64,000 bases of DNA from Natrinema pellirubrum DSM 15624 (GTDB lineage: Archaea; Halobacteriota; Halobacteria; Halobacteriales; Natrialbaceae). Made by a program: the position numbers and the translations under genes. Below, one piece after another: positions 51,670 through 61,946 of the stretch. Where the stretch lies: assembly GCF_000230735.2 (NCBI RefSeq), contig NC_019962.1, positions 1,426,001 through 1,490,000 of the forward strand, given 5' to 3'. The notes under the pieces are model-generated. The model was not told where the DNA came from. It was given only the letters and a program-made list of their open reading frames with translations, and did not search any database. The number at the start of each line of letters is the position of its first letter. The first letter of the stretch is position 1.

Positions 51670-52503
51670 ATGACGGTCGTCCTCGCCGGCGTCGGCGCTG
51701 ACAGCACGAACCTCGGTGCCCTGGCTCCGCTGTACGACGACGGGCGGTTCGAGTACGTTCCGATCCCCGAGAAGACCCGCGAGACGGCCGAGACCGAAAC
51801 GCTCGGCTCGTGGGAGCTGCGGGCCGGTGACGGCGTCGCCGCGGACTTGACGACCCGTATCACGCCACAGCCGGTCCACGACGGGAGCGAGACCGTCGCC
51901 GGCGACGCCCTCGAGTCCTGGCCGCTCCACCGTGACCCCAACTTCGCGGCGCTGACCTACGGCGAACACCGGACCAGCGGCTACGTCTCGCGGCTGCGCG
52001 CGCTCGAGCCGGGCGACGTCGTCGGGTTCTACGCCGGCCTGCGCCGGCCCGACGGCGACCGCGCGCACCGCTATCTGATCGGCTACTTCACCGTCGACGA
52101 GGTTGCCGTCGTCGGCCCGGAGATGCCGCCGGCCGAGCGGGAATCGATCCTCGCTTCCCACCCCGAGAACGCACACGCGAAACGCGCACAGAACGGGGAT
52201 CTCTACCTCGAGAAGCCGGTCGTGATCGTCGACGGCCGCGAACCCGGCGGGCTCTTCGAGCGGGACCCGATCCGGCTCAGCGACTACTACGTCAAGCCGG
52301 GCAACGAGCGGGCACAGTACTACCTCCGCGAAGAGATCGACGCGGAGTGGAACGTCCGGGCCGGCGGCGAGAACATGATGTACAAACCGGCCTATCGCTG
52401 TGCCCTCACGGGGTCGTCCTTTCGAGACCTGATCGGGGTTCCGGGCGCGCGGACGGCGGCGGAACGCGACCGCTGGAACCCGGGTCGCCCTCGGCAGCCG
52501 TAG
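51670..52503 (+). CDS. Nmad3-like protein of unknown function
   Basis: 277 residues. The N-terminal segment VVLAGVGADSTNLGALAPLYDDGRFEYVPIPEK and the following YGEHRTSGYVSRLRALEPGDVVGFYAGLR look like the nucleotide-modification-associated domain 3 family, predicted in some phages and bacteria to act on modified bases. There is no other phage or DNA-modification gene nearby. No catalytic residues can be assigned. The similarity is from memory of the pattern, so I hold it at moderate confidence. Confidence 0.6.
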   Translation: MTVVLAGVGADSTNLGALAPLYDDGRFEYVPIPEKTRETAETETLGSWELRAGDGVAADLTTRITPQPVHDGSETVAGDALESWPLHRDPNFAALTYGEHRTSGYVSRLRALEPGDVVGFYAGLRRPDGDRAHRYLIGYFTVDEVAVVGPEMPPAERESILASHPENAHAKRAQNGDLYLEKPVVIVDGREPGGLFERDPIRLSDYYVKPGNERAQYYLREEIDAEWNVRAGGENMMYKPAYRCALTGSSFRDLIGVPGARTAAERDRWNPGRPRQP

Positions 52504-52534
52504 GCAGCGGTCGGCGGCGGATCGACTCCTGCCG

Positions 52535-52876
52535 TCAGGACGAGACCGTTTCGATCCCGTCGAGAAGCGGTGCAATGTCGTCGACGTTCGGTCCGGTCGT
52601 CACCGTCGCGTCCGACCGGTCGTACTCGACGACGTCGTGATCGTCGAGTTTCGGCAGGTAGTAGTGGATCAGCTCGACGGTGATCGCACGACGATCAGTC
52701 CATCCGGCGGTACTCTCCTCGAGGGAGCGATCCGACGCGGCGAGGCGACGACCGAGTTCGTCGGGCGACGCCGGCTCGTCCGCCCGAAGCGCCTCGAGGA
52801 CGGCCCGGTGTGTTTCGTCCGCGAGCAGCGTGTAGATGGTCTCGGTCTCGAGGGCGGTCTGTCGGGAACGGGACAT
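52535..52876 (-). CDS. DUF7344-type winged-helix protein
   Basis: 113 residues. Winged helix with ETIYTLLADETHRAVLEALRADEPASPDELGRRL and AITVELIHYYLPKLDDHDVVEYD. The pattern YTLLADETHRAVLEAL is common in the haloarchaeal DUF7344 group, whose members are putative transcription regulators. No cysteine and no sensor domain. It is a single gene; neighbours do not point to a target. Confidence 0.78.
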   Translation of the reverse strand: MSRSRQTALETETIYTLLADETHRAVLEALRADEPASPDELGRRLAASDRSLEESTAGWTDRRAITVELIHYYLPKLDDHDVVEYDRSDATVTTGPNVDDIAPLLDGIETVSS

Positions 52877-52997
52877 AGCGGTGGGTCAGTTCGGAGCGCA
52901 ACAGCGGTATCCCCTTACTAGTTGGGCACCCAGCGATAGTCACACGCGGTTCCGCATCGCTCGGTTTCATGTGCCAACGGCTCGAAACCGCGACCCA

Positions 52998-53543
52998 GTG
53001 ACGGGTTCCGACGATACGACGCCACGACACGAGCGCGTCGAACGCCACGCGACGCCCGGGCCGCGCAACTCGCTGGCCCACTGGACGGCCGCCCGCAACC
53101 CGCTCCGGGTCGCGATCAACTACGTCGTCGTCTGGCTGGTCCGGATCTCGCCGAGTCTCACACTCAAGCGCTGGCTCCTGCGCCGGATCGGCGTCACGGT
53201 CGGCGAGGGGGTCTCGTGGGGGCTCGAGGCCACGCCGGACGTTTTCTGGCCGGACCTGATCACCGTCGAGGCCGACGCGATCGTCGGCTACGACGCGACG
53301 ATCCTCTGTCACGAGTTCCTCTACGAGGAGTACCGGACCGGCGAGGTCGTCGTCGGCGAGCGAGCGATGATCGGCGCGGGCGCGATCGTACTGCCCGGCG
53401 TCGAGATCGGAGCGGGCGCTCGGGTGGCGGCGAACTCGCTGGTGACTCGTGACGTCCCACCGGGGACGACGGTCGCGGGGGTCCCCGCGGAACCGATGGG
53501 TGAACCGGCCGGTGACGGACCGACCGACGAACGGCCGGACTGA
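52998..53543 (+). CDS. Hexapeptide-repeat acyltransferase
   Basis: 181 residues from the GTG at 52998. A hydrophobic stretch near residue 35 (VVVWLVRISPSLTLKRWLLRR) precedes a left-handed beta-helix built from hexapeptide repeats (GEVVVGERAMIGAGAIVLPGVEIGAGARVAANSLVTRDVPPGTTVAGVPAEP), typical of LacA/WbbJ-type O-acyltransferases. It likely moves an acetyl group from acetyl-CoA to a sugar. The start is uncertain; an earlier start would add about 50 residues. Single gene. Confidence 0.8.
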   Translation: MTGSDDTTPRHERVERHATPGPRNSLAHWTAARNPLRVAINYVVVWLVRISPSLTLKRWLLRRIGVTVGEGVSWGLEATPDVFWPDLITVEADAIVGYDATILCHEFLYEEYRTGEVVVGERAMIGAGAIVLPGVEIGAGARVAANSLVTRDVPPGTTVAGVPAEPMGEPAGDGPTDERPD

Positions 53544-53603
53544 CGGCTGCTCGCTCGAGCGGGCAGAAAAACGGACTCTCGGAGTCGGGGCGTCGAAACC
53601 GAG

Positions 53604-54773
53604 TTACAACGACGACCAGGACTTGCGGGCCTCGTTCCAGGAGGTGATGTCGGCGATCCAGCGGGCGGCGATCATCTTCTTTAAGTTCTTGGCCGGGATG
53701 CCGCCGAAGGTGTCGACGGGCAGGGAGATGCCGAAGGCGGGCTTGACCTCGTGGGCGACGGCTTCGTCGCCGACGGAGATGACGGTCCCCTTGTCCTCGT
53801 GTTCCCAGGTCTTCAACGGGCGGTTCTGGATCGCGCGGGCGATGTTCTCGCCGGCGACTTCGGCGGCCTGCCAGGCGGCCTGTGCCGTCGGCGGTGCGGG
53901 CTGGTCGCCCTGATCGATGATCGCCGAGTCGCCGATGGCGAAGACGCGCTCGTCGGAAGTCTGGAAGTTCGCGCTCGCGTTGACGCGGTTGTGTTCCTTC
54001 TCGAGGTCGGCGGTCTCCATCGCGTCGCGGCCCGTAATGCCGCCGGTCCAGACGAGGACATCGTGATCGAGGGGCTCGCCCTCGTCGAACTCGATGTGGT
54101 CCTCAGTGGCCTCGGTGATCGGGTCATCGGTGTGGATCTGGACACCGGCGTCCTCGAGGAGGTCCCGCAGGGCCTGCTGGATCTCGGGGTCGTTGCCGGG
54201 GAAGATCTCCTCGAGGGCCTCGACGAGGTGGATCTCGATCGGCGCGCGGTGTTCGTCGCGGAACTCGGCGATCTCGCCGGCGGTCTGGATGCCCGAGAGG
54301 CCGGCACCGCCGATGACGACCTGTGCGGGCTCGCCGCGGGTCGCCTCCTGACTGGCGTCTTTGACCGCTTCGTGGATCTCCAGCGCGTCGTCTAAACTCT
54401 TCAGGGTCAGGGAGTGTTCCTCGAGGCCGGGGATACCGTAGTAGGCGGTCTGGCTGCCCAGTCCGACGAGAACGTAGTCGTACTCGACGTCGTCGGTGTC
54501 TTCGAGTTCGACGACCTGCTCGTCGACGTCGAGGCCGACGACCTCGTCCTGGATAAAGCGGGTCGCGGGGTCGGCGATCTCCTCGACGGGGAAGGTGATG
54601 TCCGAGCGGACGCTGGGATCGCGGATGACGCGGTGGGATTCGTGGAGAACGAGGTGATAGTCGACGTCGGCGATCCAGGTCAGTCGCGCGTTGCCCCCGA
54701 GTTCGGATTGGAGCTTCGTGATCGCACCGGTTCCGGCGTAGCCGGCTCCGAGTACGACGACGTTCTCAGTCAT
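53604..54773 (-). CDS. Type II NADH dehydrogenase-like FAD oxidoreductase
   Basis: 389 residues. FAD-binding GAGYAGTGAITKL at the N-terminus, the second dinucleotide site IGGAGLSGIQTAGE and the C-terminal FAD motif FAIGDSAII with APPTAQAAWQAAE, together typical of NDH-2 and the related sulfide-quinone reductases. No redox cysteine pair is seen at the usual SQR positions, so NADH:quinone oxidation is preferred. It would feed electrons to the quinone pool used by cytochrome bd. TATA element CTTTGTATC lies about 25 bases upstream. Confidence 0.88.
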   Translation of the reverse strand: MTENVVVLGAGYAGTGAITKLQSELGGNARLTWIADVDYHLVLHESHRVIRDPSVRSDITFPVEEIADPATRFIQDEVVGLDVDEQVVELEDTDDVEYDYVLVGLGSQTAYYGIPGLEEHSLTLKSLDDALEIHEAVKDASQEATRGEPAQVVIGGAGLSGIQTAGEIAEFRDEHRAPIEIHLVEALEEIFPGNDPEIQQALRDLLEDAGVQIHTDDPITEATEDHIEFDEGEPLDHDVLVWTGGITGRDAMETADLEKEHNRVNASANFQTSDERVFAIGDSAIIDQGDQPAPPTAQAAWQAAEVAGENIARAIQNRPLKTWEHEDKGTVISVGDEAVAHEVKPAFGISLPVDTFGGIPAKNLKKMIAARWIADITSWNEARKSWSSL

Positions 54774-54880
54774 ACGGCATACTGAGAAACACTATGATAC
54801 AAAGCTGTTGAAACCGGTTGCCCCACGAACGATGTTGACAAACGTCTCGTTTCGTGGAGCGGGCGTCGACGACTGGTCGG

Positions 54881-55807
54881 TCAGAAGATGCGCTTGCCGA
54901 ACGTACTCGCGGTCAGTTCGGCTGCCAGCGTCGCCGTCTCGTTGCCCTCGTCCAAGATCGGGTTGACCTCGACGACGTCCATCGATCTGAGGACGTCGTC
55001 CGCGCGGTCGCGCCGCGAGAGGGCCTCGAGGGCGGCGTGGGCCTCCCGGTAGGTGACGCCGCCGCGGACGGGGGTGCCGACGCCGGGCGCGGTCTTGGGA
55101 TCGAGCCAGTCGAGGTCGAGGCTGACGTGGACGCCGTCGGTCCCGTCGGTCGCGACAGCGAGCGCGTCCTCGACGACGGACGAGACGCCCCGCTGATCGA
55201 TGTCGGACATGGTAAAGACGGTCAGTTCGCTCTCCCGGAGCAGTTCGCGTTCGCGATCGTCGATGCTCCGGAGACCGACGTACGCGATCGAAGACGCCTG
55301 GAGCCGGGGGGCGGGAGCCCACTCCGTCTCGCCGAACGACCCGTGGCCAAGCGCCGCGGCCAGCGGCATCCCGTGGACGTTGCCGCTGGGCGAGGTCTCG
55401 GGCGTATTGATGTCGGCATGGGCGTCGAACCAGATCGCGCCGAGATCGGCCTCGCGTGCCGACCCCGCCAGTGAGCCGATCGCAACCGAGTGGTCGCCAC
55501 CGAGAACGAGGGGGAACTCCCCGTCCGCGAGCGTCGCCGCGACGCGGTCGCTCACTCGCCGACAGACGTCTTCGACCTCCCGGAGGAACTTCGCGTTCCC
55601 GTCGGTGGGCTGGTCGGCGTCCGGATCCCGTTCTTCTGCCCGGGGCATCGTCAGGTCGCCGTCGTCGACGGGTTCGACGTCCGCCTCGGCGAGTCGGTCG
55701 GCCAGATCCGCGTATCGGATCGCGGACGGTCCCATGTCGACCCCCCGGCGGTTCGCCCCGTAGTCCATCGGCGCGCCAATGATCCTGACGGTTCGGTCCA
55801 TATCCAC
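54881..55807 (-). CDS. rocF: Arginase / agmatinase-family ureohydrolase
   Basis: 308 residues (an inner ATG at 55801 would give 306). The binuclear manganese motifs are GGDHS, DAHAD in [14 protein letters not shown] and [23 protein letters not shown] and the SLDLD core fit arginase better than agmatinase. It hydrolyses arginine to ornithine and urea, or a related guanidino compound. The gene is single and lies upstream of a divergent DtxR regulator, 91 bases apart. Confidence 0.88.
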   Translation of the reverse strand: MDMDRTVRIIGAPMDYGANRRGVDMGPSAIRYADLADRLAEADVEPVDDGDLTMPRAEERDPDADQPTDGNAKFLREVEDVCRRVSDRVAATLADGEFPLVLGGDHSVAIGSLAGSAREADLGAIWFDAHADINTPETSPSGNVHGMPLAAALGHGSFGETEWAPAPRLQASSIAYVGLRSIDDRERELLRESELTVFTMSDIDQRGVSSVVEDALAVATDGTDGVHVSLDLDWLDPKTAPGVGTPVRGGVTYREAHAALEALSRRDRADDVLRSMDVVEVNPILDEGNETATLAAELTASTFGKRIF

Positions 55808-55872
55808 GATAGGGGGTCGACCGGCTTGGTCGTGGCGATCCCGTGGCGTTCTCGAGGGCGACAGGTTTAGGG

Positions 55873-55886
55873 TTAGACCCGTCTAA
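55873..55886. promoter_or_regulatory. Palindromic operator in the DtxR-family promoter
   Basis: TTAGAC-CC-GTCTAA, perfect six-base arms, overlapping the promoter region with GGTTTAGGG just upstream (55864-55872) as TATA element. The site lies 13 bases before the first ATG of the regulator gene, so binding by the regulator itself would block its own transcription. Confidence 0.6.
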
Positions 55887-55898
55887 ATCCGGGACAGC

Positions 55899-56585
55899 AT
55901 GATGCTGAGCGACGTGATGGAGGACTACCTCAAGGCGATCTACCAGCTCCAACGCGGGACCGACGAGCGGATCCGCACGTCCGAGATCGCCGGGGAGTTA
56001 GACGTCACGTCGCCGACGGTCACCAGCATGCTCGACAAGCTCGAGGAACGGGAACTCGTCGACCGCGAGAAGTACCGCGGCGTCACGCTGACCGACGAGG
56101 GCGAGACGGTCGCCCTCGAGATCGTGCGCCACCACCGCCTGCTCGAGGCCTACCTCACCGAGCATCTCGACTACGACTGGTCGGAGGTCCACGCCGAGGC
56201 CGACCGACTCGAACACCACATCAGCGAGGATTTCGAGGCCCGCGTCGCCGACGCGCTCGGCGAGCCCACGGTCGATCCCCACGGCTCGCCGATCCCGGGC
56301 GCCGACCTCGAGCCGCCCGAGCGGCCCGCAGGCAAGGCCATCTCCGAGTTCGAGGAGGGGGCGATCGTCACCGTCGCGGAGGTTGCCGACCGCGACCCCG
56401 AGGTTCTCTCCTATCTCGCCGACCGCGGCGTCGAACCCGGCGTCGAACTCGAGATTCTCGAGGTCGCCCCCTTCGGCATGGTGACTGCTCGCTCGAGCGA
56501 GAGCGAGGAGCCGGTATCGCTGCCCGAAACGGTCGCACACCACGTCCGCGTCGTGACCCCGGCAGAGCCGGATCCACAGGGATAG
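55899..56585 (+). CDS. DtxR/MntR-family metal-dependent regulator
   Basis: 228 residues; two consecutive ATG codons at 55899 and 55902 are both possible starts. HTH domain at about 1-65 (EDYLKAIYQLQRGTDERIRTSEIAGELDVTSPTVTSML), metal and dimerisation domain at about 70-140 with HHRLLEAYLTEHLDYDW and HAEADRLEHHIS, then an SH3-like FeoA-type C-terminal domain. It senses Mn(II) or Fe(II) and represses uptake genes. It is transcribed away from the arginase gene and has a palindrome in its own promoter. Confidence 0.92.
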   Translation: MMLSDVMEDYLKAIYQLQRGTDERIRTSEIAGELDVTSPTVTSMLDKLEERELVDREKYRGVTLTDEGETVALEIVRHHRLLEAYLTEHLDYDWSEVHAEADRLEHHISEDFEARVADALGEPTVDPHGSPIPGADLEPPERPAGKAISEFEEGAIVTVAEVADRDPEVLSYLADRGVEPGVELEILEVAPFGMVTARSSESEEPVSLPETVAHHVRVVTPAEPDPQG

Positions 56586-56749
56586 TTCGCAAGCGTTTGA
56601 CTCCCGGTGAATCGTGCCAACGGACACCTAGTTTCCGTCGCGGAACGAAAAGAAACATCTTCACGTCCCCCGTGCAAACGTCACGTTCCCCCACGAATCC
56701 GACGGACTCACCCGCCGGGTTTAAGGAAACCAAATACGAATAAATACCT

Positions 56750-57283
56750 ATGTCATCCATCGAACTCACACCCAGCCAGAAGAAAATCCTCCGCGCGCTC
56801 ACGAACCTCCACAAAGAGTCCGAAGATGCCATCAAAGGCGAGGACATCGCGGAACAGGTCGACCGCAACCCCGGCACGATCCGTAACCAGATGCAGAGTC
56901 TCAAAGCCCTCCAGCTCGTCGAGGGTGTACCGGGGCCGAAAGGTGGCTACAAGCCCACTGCAGCCGCCTACGAGGCACTCGAGATCCAGCAGATGGACGA
57001 GCCCGCCGCGGTCCCGATGCAACACGAGGGCGAACCAGTCGACGCCACCATCATCGAGGAAATCGACCTCTCGAGCGTTCACCACCCCGAACTCTGCCGG
57101 GCTGAGATCCACATTCAGGGGACGCTGAGCGACATCCACGAGGACGATTCGGTCACCGTCGGTCCGACGCCGCTCTCGAAGCTGCTGATCGAGGGAACAG
57201 TCGACGGCAAGGACGACACGAACAACATCCTGATCCTGCGGATCGACGACATGGTCGCGCCCGCCGAGGAACCGGCCCACTGA
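56750..57283 (+). CDS. HTH protein, putative transcription regulator
   Basis: 177 residues. N-terminal winged HTH at about 5-75 (LTPSQKKILRALTNLHKESEDAIKGEDIAEQVDRNPGTIRNQ and QLVEGVPGPKGGYKPT), then a beta-rich C-terminal domain (about 100-170) with HHPELCRAEIHIQGTL and TVGPTPLSKLLIEGTVDG that may bind a ligand. Haloarchaea carry highly conserved members of this type. Promoter: AATAAATACC about 15-25 bases before the ATG. It is followed by gyrA on the other strand. Confidence 0.82.
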   Translation: MSSIELTPSQKKILRALTNLHKESEDAIKGEDIAEQVDRNPGTIRNQMQSLKALQLVEGVPGPKGGYKPTAAAYEALEIQQMDEPAAVPMQHEGEPVDATIIEEIDLSSVHHPELCRAEIHIQGTLSDIHEDDSVTVGPTPLSKLLIEGTVDGKDDTNNILILRIDDMVAPAEEPAH

Positions 57284-57392
57284 TCGGCACTCGACCGCCG
57301 TCTCTCCGTCCATCTAGCGTCTGCTCTCTCCGCCGTATCGGTTCGAAAACAGCGTTTTTCGCCCGCTTGAGCAGCGCCGAGTCGCGGCCGGT

Positions 57393-59882
57393 TCAGTCCG
57401 TCGCGTCGACCGGTTCGTCGCCGGTTTCGGCGGCGGCTGCCGGGATGTCGTCGACCGCAGCGACTGCGTCGCCCTCCTCGACGTCCATGACGATCACGCC
57501 CATCGTGTTCCGGCTGACGGTCGAAATCTCGTCGACGCGGGTCCGAACGATCTGCCCACGTTCGCTCATCAGTACGAGCTGGTCGTCGTCGGAGACGGCT
57601 TTGACGGCCGTCACGGGCCCGTTTCGCTCGCCGGTCTTGATGTCGATCAGGCCCTTGCCGTACCGGGACTGGGTGCTGTACTCCGAAAGGGGTGTGCGCT
57701 TGCCGTAGCCGTTCTCGGTCACTGTCAGCAGCGCCTGCTCGTCGCCTTCGTCGGTCGCGACCAGTCCGGCCACGGCATCGCCGTCCTGCAGTTTGATGCC
57801 GTTGACGCCGCGAGCGTTTCGCCCCATCGCGCGGACTTCGTCCTCGTCGAAGCGGATCGTCATCCCGCCCTCGGTCGCGATGACCAGGTCCTGCGAGCCG
57901 TCGGTGACCTCGACGTCGACGAGTTCGTCGCCCGCCTCGAGATCGGCGGCGATGATCCCCGTCGAGCGGATGTTGTCGAACGCCTCGCCGGCGGTGCGTT
58001 TGACGTAGCCGTTCCGGGTGGCCATGGTCACGTACTCGTCGTCCTCGAGGGCGTCGGTGTCGACGATGGCCGTGATGTCCTCGCCGGGATCGAGGTCGAG
58101 GATGTTGACCGCGGATTTCCCGCGGGCCGTCCGGCCCATCTCGGGGATCTCGTAGGTCTTGAGCCGGTAGACCTCGCCCTGATTGGTAAAGCAGAGCAGG
58201 TAATCGTGGGTGTTCGCCCGGAAGACCGTCGCGACGCGGTCGTCTTCCTTGACATCCGCGCCGATGATGCCCTTGCCACCCCGTCCCTGGGGGTCGAACT
58301 GGTCGATCGGCATCCGCTTGACGTAGTCGTCTTCGGTCATGACGACGACGACCTCCTCCTCGGGGATGAGGTCCTCGTGGGTGACCGTCCCCTCGTCCTC
58401 GACGATCGAGGTCCGGCGGTCGTCGGCGTACTCGGCTTTGATCTCGCGGAGTTCCTCCTTGATGACTGAGAGCAACTCGTCCTCGCTCTCGAGGATGGCG
58501 GTCAGGCGCTCGATCTCGGCCTGGACCTCCTCGTACTCCTCGTTGATCTCCGCGGCCTCCATCGAGGTGAGACTCCCCAGTTGCATCCGGACGATGTGGT
58601 CGGCCTGGTCCGCGGAGAAGTCGTAGGCGTCCTGGAGGTTCTCCTTTGCGTCCGATCGGGTCTCGCTGTTCTGGATCAGTTCGACCACGTCCTCGGCGTT
58701 CTCGACGGCCGTCAGCCGGCCCTCGAGGATGTGGGCGCGGTCCTCGGCCTCCGCAAGGTCGTACTCGCTGCGCCGGCGGACGACCTCGCGGCGGTGGGCG
58801 ACGTACTCCTCTAACGTCTCCTTGAGCGAGAGGACCCGTGGCTGGCCGTCGACCAGCGCGAGGTTGATGACGCCGAAGGTCTTCTCGAGGTGGTTCTCGA
58901 GCAGTTTGTTCTTGACGACCTCGGCGTTTGCCCCGCGGTTGAGTTCGATGACGATCCGGACGCCGTCGCGGTCGGACTCGTCGCGCAGGTCGGAGATCCC
59001 CTCGATCTCCCCTTCGTTGACGTCGTCGGCGATGCGCTCGACGAGGCGGGCCTTGTTGGCCTGGAACGGGAGTTCGGTGATGACGATCCGCTCACGCCCG
59101 TTCTTCCACTCCTCGACCTCGAACTCGGCCCGGACGCGGAGGCGGCCACGCCCGGTCTTGTAGGCGGAGTAGATCGCGTCGCGCCCGACGATGTTCGCGC
59201 CGGTCGGGAAGTCGGGTCCCTTGACGTGTTCCATCAGGTCTTCGACCGTCGCGTCGGGGTCGTCAATCAGTTCGATCGTCGCGTCGATCACCTCGCCGAG
59301 ATTGTGCGGCGGGATGTTCGTCGACATCCCGACCGCGATCCCGGAGGATCCGTTGACGAGTAGGTTCGGGAACGCTGCCGGCAGGACGTCGGGTTCCTGC
59401 AGGCGGTCGTCGTAGTTCGCGGAGAAGTCGACGGTGTCTTTCTCGATGTCCGCGAGCAACTCCTCGGAGATCGGCGACATCCGGGCCTCGGTGTATCGCT
59501 GTGCGGCGGCCGGGTCGCCGTCCATCGAGCCGAAGTTCCCCTGGCCGTCCACGAGGGGATATCGCATCGAGAAGTCCTGGGCCATCCGGACCAGGGTGTC
59601 GTAGATCGCGCTGTCACCGTGGGGGTGGTAGTCACCCATCGTCTCCCCGACGATCGAGGAGGATTTGCGGTGGCTCGAGCCGCTCGAGACACCCATCTCG
59701 TGCATCGCATAGAGGATGCGCCGGTGGACGGGCTTGAGACCGTCCTCGACGCGGGGCAGCGCCCGCCCCGCGATGACGGACATCGCGTAGTCGATGTAGC
59801 TCTGTTCCATCTCGTCCTCGATGCGGACGTTCTCTACCGCTCGCGCCTCGATATCAGTCGGATCGGGTACGTCTGAACTCAT
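57393..59882 (-). CDS. gyrA: DNA gyrase subunit A
   Basis: 829 residues. Breakage-reunion domain with [34 protein letters not shown] and the catalytic tyrosine Y130 in [11 protein letters not shown]; the quinolone-resistance position equivalent is S91. C-terminal beta-pinwheel repeats include GRGGKGIIG (GyrA box-like) and [12 protein letters not shown]. The subunit forms the DNA gate of gyrase. It follows gyrB by 21 bases, so both are transcribed together, subunit B first. Confidence 0.97.
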   Translation of the reverse strand: MSSDVPDPTDIEARAVENVRIEDEMEQSYIDYAMSVIAGRALPRVEDGLKPVHRRILYAMHEMGVSSGSSHRKSSSIVGETMGDYHPHGDSAIYDTLVRMAQDFSMRYPLVDGQGNFGSMDGDPAAAQRYTEARMSPISEELLADIEKDTVDFSANYDDRLQEPDVLPAAFPNLLVNGSSGIAVGMSTNIPPHNLGEVIDATIELIDDPDATVEDLMEHVKGPDFPTGANIVGRDAIYSAYKTGRGRLRVRAEFEVEEWKNGRERIVITELPFQANKARLVERIADDVNEGEIEGISDLRDESDRDGVRIVIELNRGANAEVVKNKLLENHLEKTFGVINLALVDGQPRVLSLKETLEEYVAHRREVVRRRSEYDLAEAEDRAHILEGRLTAVENAEDVVELIQNSETRSDAKENLQDAYDFSADQADHIVRMQLGSLTSMEAAEINEEYEEVQAEIERLTAILESEDELLSVIKEELREIKAEYADDRRTSIVEDEGTVTHEDLIPEEEVVVVMTEDDYVKRMPIDQFDPQGRGGKGIIGADVKEDDRVATVFRANTHDYLLCFTNQGEVYRLKTYEIPEMGRTARGKSAVNILDLDPGEDITAIVDTDALEDDEYVTMATRNGYVKRTAGEAFDNIRSTGIIAADLEAGDELVDVEVTDGSQDLVIATEGGMTIRFDEDEVRAMGRNARGVNGIKLQDGDAVAGLVATDEGDEQALLTVTENGYGKRTPLSEYSTQSRYGKGLIDIKTGERNGPVTAVKAVSDDDQLVLMSERGQIVRTRVDEISTVSRNTMGVIVMDVEEGDAVAAVDDIPAAAAETGDEPVDATD

Positions 59883-59903
59883 GTAGTTACCTCACCTCGG
59901 CTC

Positions 59904-61835
59904 TCAAATGTCGATCCACTCGGCTTCCGGCGCGTGTTCCTTGATGAACTGCTTGCGGGGTTCGACGGCGTCGCCCATCAGGACGGAGAACATCTTGTCC
60001 GCCGCGGCCGCGTCCTCGATGGTGATCTGTTTGAGGATGCGGTTGTCCGGGTCCATCGTCGTATCCCAGAGCTGTTGGGGGTTCATCTCGCCTAACCCCT
60101 TGAACCGCTGGACCTGCGATGGGTTGCCGTCGCATTTCTCCGCGACGATCTCGTCGCGTTCGGCCTCCGTCATCGCGTCGTAGGTCTCGCCGCGATAGCG
60201 GATCCGGTACAGCGGCGGCTGGGTCGCGTAGACGTAGCCACCCTCGAGCAGCGGGCGCATGTGCCGGTAGAAAAACGTCAGCAGGAGCGTCCGGATGTGA
60301 GCCCCGTCGACGTCGGCGTCGGTCGCCATGATGATCTTCTTGTACCGGACGTCCTCGATGTCGAACTCGTCGCCGATCCCCGCGCCGATGGCGGTGATCA
60401 TGTTCCGGATCTCGTCGTTCTCGAGGATGCGATCGAGCCGGTGTTTCTCGACGTTGAGGATCTTCCCTTTGATCGGCAGGATGGCCTGGAGGTCGGGGTT
60501 GCGGGCCTGTTTCGCACTGCCGCCCGCGGAGTCACCCTCCGCGATGAACAGTTCGGCCTCTTCGGGGTCTTTGGTCTGGCAGTCGGCCAGTTTCCCGGGG
60601 AGGGAGGTCGACTCGAGGGCGGACTTGCGCCGCGTGAGTTCCTCGGCTTTCTGGGCGGCCATTCGGGCCTTGGCGGCCTCGACGGCCTTGTTGACGATCG
60701 ACTCGGCGGTGTCGGGGTGTTCTTCGAAGTAGGTGCCGAGCCCCTCGTGCATGGCGCTCTCGACGATTCCTCGAACTTCGGAGTTGCCGAGTTTCGTCTT
60801 CGTCTGGCCCTCGAACTGGGGATCGGGGTGTTTGATCGAGATGACCGCCGTCAGTCCCTCGCGGATGTCCTCGCCCGTGAGGTTGTTATCGAGGTCCGAG
60901 AGGAGGTCGTTCTCGTTGGCGTAGTCGTTGACCGTCCGGGTCAGAGCGGTCTTGAACCCGGTGAGATGGGTGCCACCCTCGCGGGTGTTGATATTGTTCG
61001 CGAAGGCGTGGATCGAGCCCTGCAGTTCCTGTGTGGCCTGCATCGCGACCTCGATCTGGATGCTCTGTTCCTCGTCCTCGAAGTAGATGACGTCCTCGTG
61101 CATCGCCGAGCGCGTCTCGTTCAGGTACTCGACGAACTCGCGGATGCCGCCGTCGTACTCGTAGGTCTCGGAGACCACGTCGCCGTCGTCGGTCTCCTCG
61201 CGCTCGTCGCGGAGCGTAATGCGAACGCCCGAGTTGAGGAAGGCCAGTTCGCGGAGCCGGTTCGACAGCGTCGAGAACGACATCTCGCCCGTCTCGAAGA
61301 TTCCGGTGTCGGGCCAGAACTGAATCTGGGTGCCGGTCTCCTCGTCGGACTCCATATCGCGGACCCGCTCCATGTCGCCGACGGGTTCGCCGCCTTCGAA
61401 GGCGTGGCGGAAGACCCCGCCGTCGCGTTTGACCTCGGCCTCGAGTCGTTCGGAGAGGGCGTTGACGACGCTGACGCCGACGCCGTGGAGGCCGCCGGAG
61501 ACCTGGTAGGACTTGTTGTCGAACTTGCCGCCGGCGTGGAGGACGGTCAGAATGACCTCGAGTGCAGGGCGGTCGTACTCCTCGTGTGTGTCGACGGGGA
61601 TGCCGCGGCCGTCGTCGGCGACGCTCACCGAGCCGTCCTCGTGGATGGAGACGGTGATGTCGTCGCAGTGGCCGGCCAGTGCCTCGTCGATCGAGTTGTC
61701 CACCACTTCGTAGACCAGATGGTGGAGTCCTCGAGAATCGGTAGAGCCGATGTACATCGCCGGTCGCTTTCGTACAGCCTCCAGGCCCTCTAAGACCTGA
61801 ATCTGCCCGGCTCCGTACTCGCTTTCCTGGGACAT
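59904..61835 (-). CDS. gyrB: DNA gyrase subunit B
   Basis: 643 residues from the ATG at 61835. ATPase domain with EVVDNSIDEALAGHCDDI and DDGRGIPVDTHEE, transducer segment, then the TOPRIM domain with EGDSAGGSAKQARNPDLQAILPIKGKILNVEK and DADVDGAHIRTLLLTFFYR. It drives negative supercoiling by ATP hydrolysis. A CTTTTATTAGG TATA element lies about 35-40 bases upstream (minus strand, 61867-61877). First gene of the gyrBA operon. Confidence 0.97.
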   Translation of the reverse strand: MSQESEYGAGQIQVLEGLEAVRKRPAMYIGSTDSRGLHHLVYEVVDNSIDEALAGHCDDITVSIHEDGSVSVADDGRGIPVDTHEEYDRPALEVILTVLHAGGKFDNKSYQVSGGLHGVGVSVVNALSERLEAEVKRDGGVFRHAFEGGEPVGDMERVRDMESDEETGTQIQFWPDTGIFETGEMSFSTLSNRLRELAFLNSGVRITLRDEREETDDGDVVSETYEYDGGIREFVEYLNETRSAMHEDVIYFEDEEQSIQIEVAMQATQELQGSIHAFANNINTREGGTHLTGFKTALTRTVNDYANENDLLSDLDNNLTGEDIREGLTAVISIKHPDPQFEGQTKTKLGNSEVRGIVESAMHEGLGTYFEEHPDTAESIVNKAVEAAKARMAAQKAEELTRRKSALESTSLPGKLADCQTKDPEEAELFIAEGDSAGGSAKQARNPDLQAILPIKGKILNVEKHRLDRILENDEIRNMITAIGAGIGDEFDIEDVRYKKIIMATDADVDGAHIRTLLLTFFYRHMRPLLEGGYVYATQPPLYRIRYRGETYDAMTEAERDEIVAEKCDGNPSQVQRFKGLGEMNPQQLWDTTMDPDNRILKQITIEDAAAADKMFSVLMGDAVEPRKQFIKEHAPEAEWIDI

Positions 61836-61946
61836 GTAAAACCTGCTTTCGGATAGCGGTCCGGCCCTAATAAAAGTCACGTGTACGCGCGCGAGCGCGG
61901 ATCCGGTGAATCGCGGCGGCGAAACCGAACCTGCCGTCGAAGCGGC

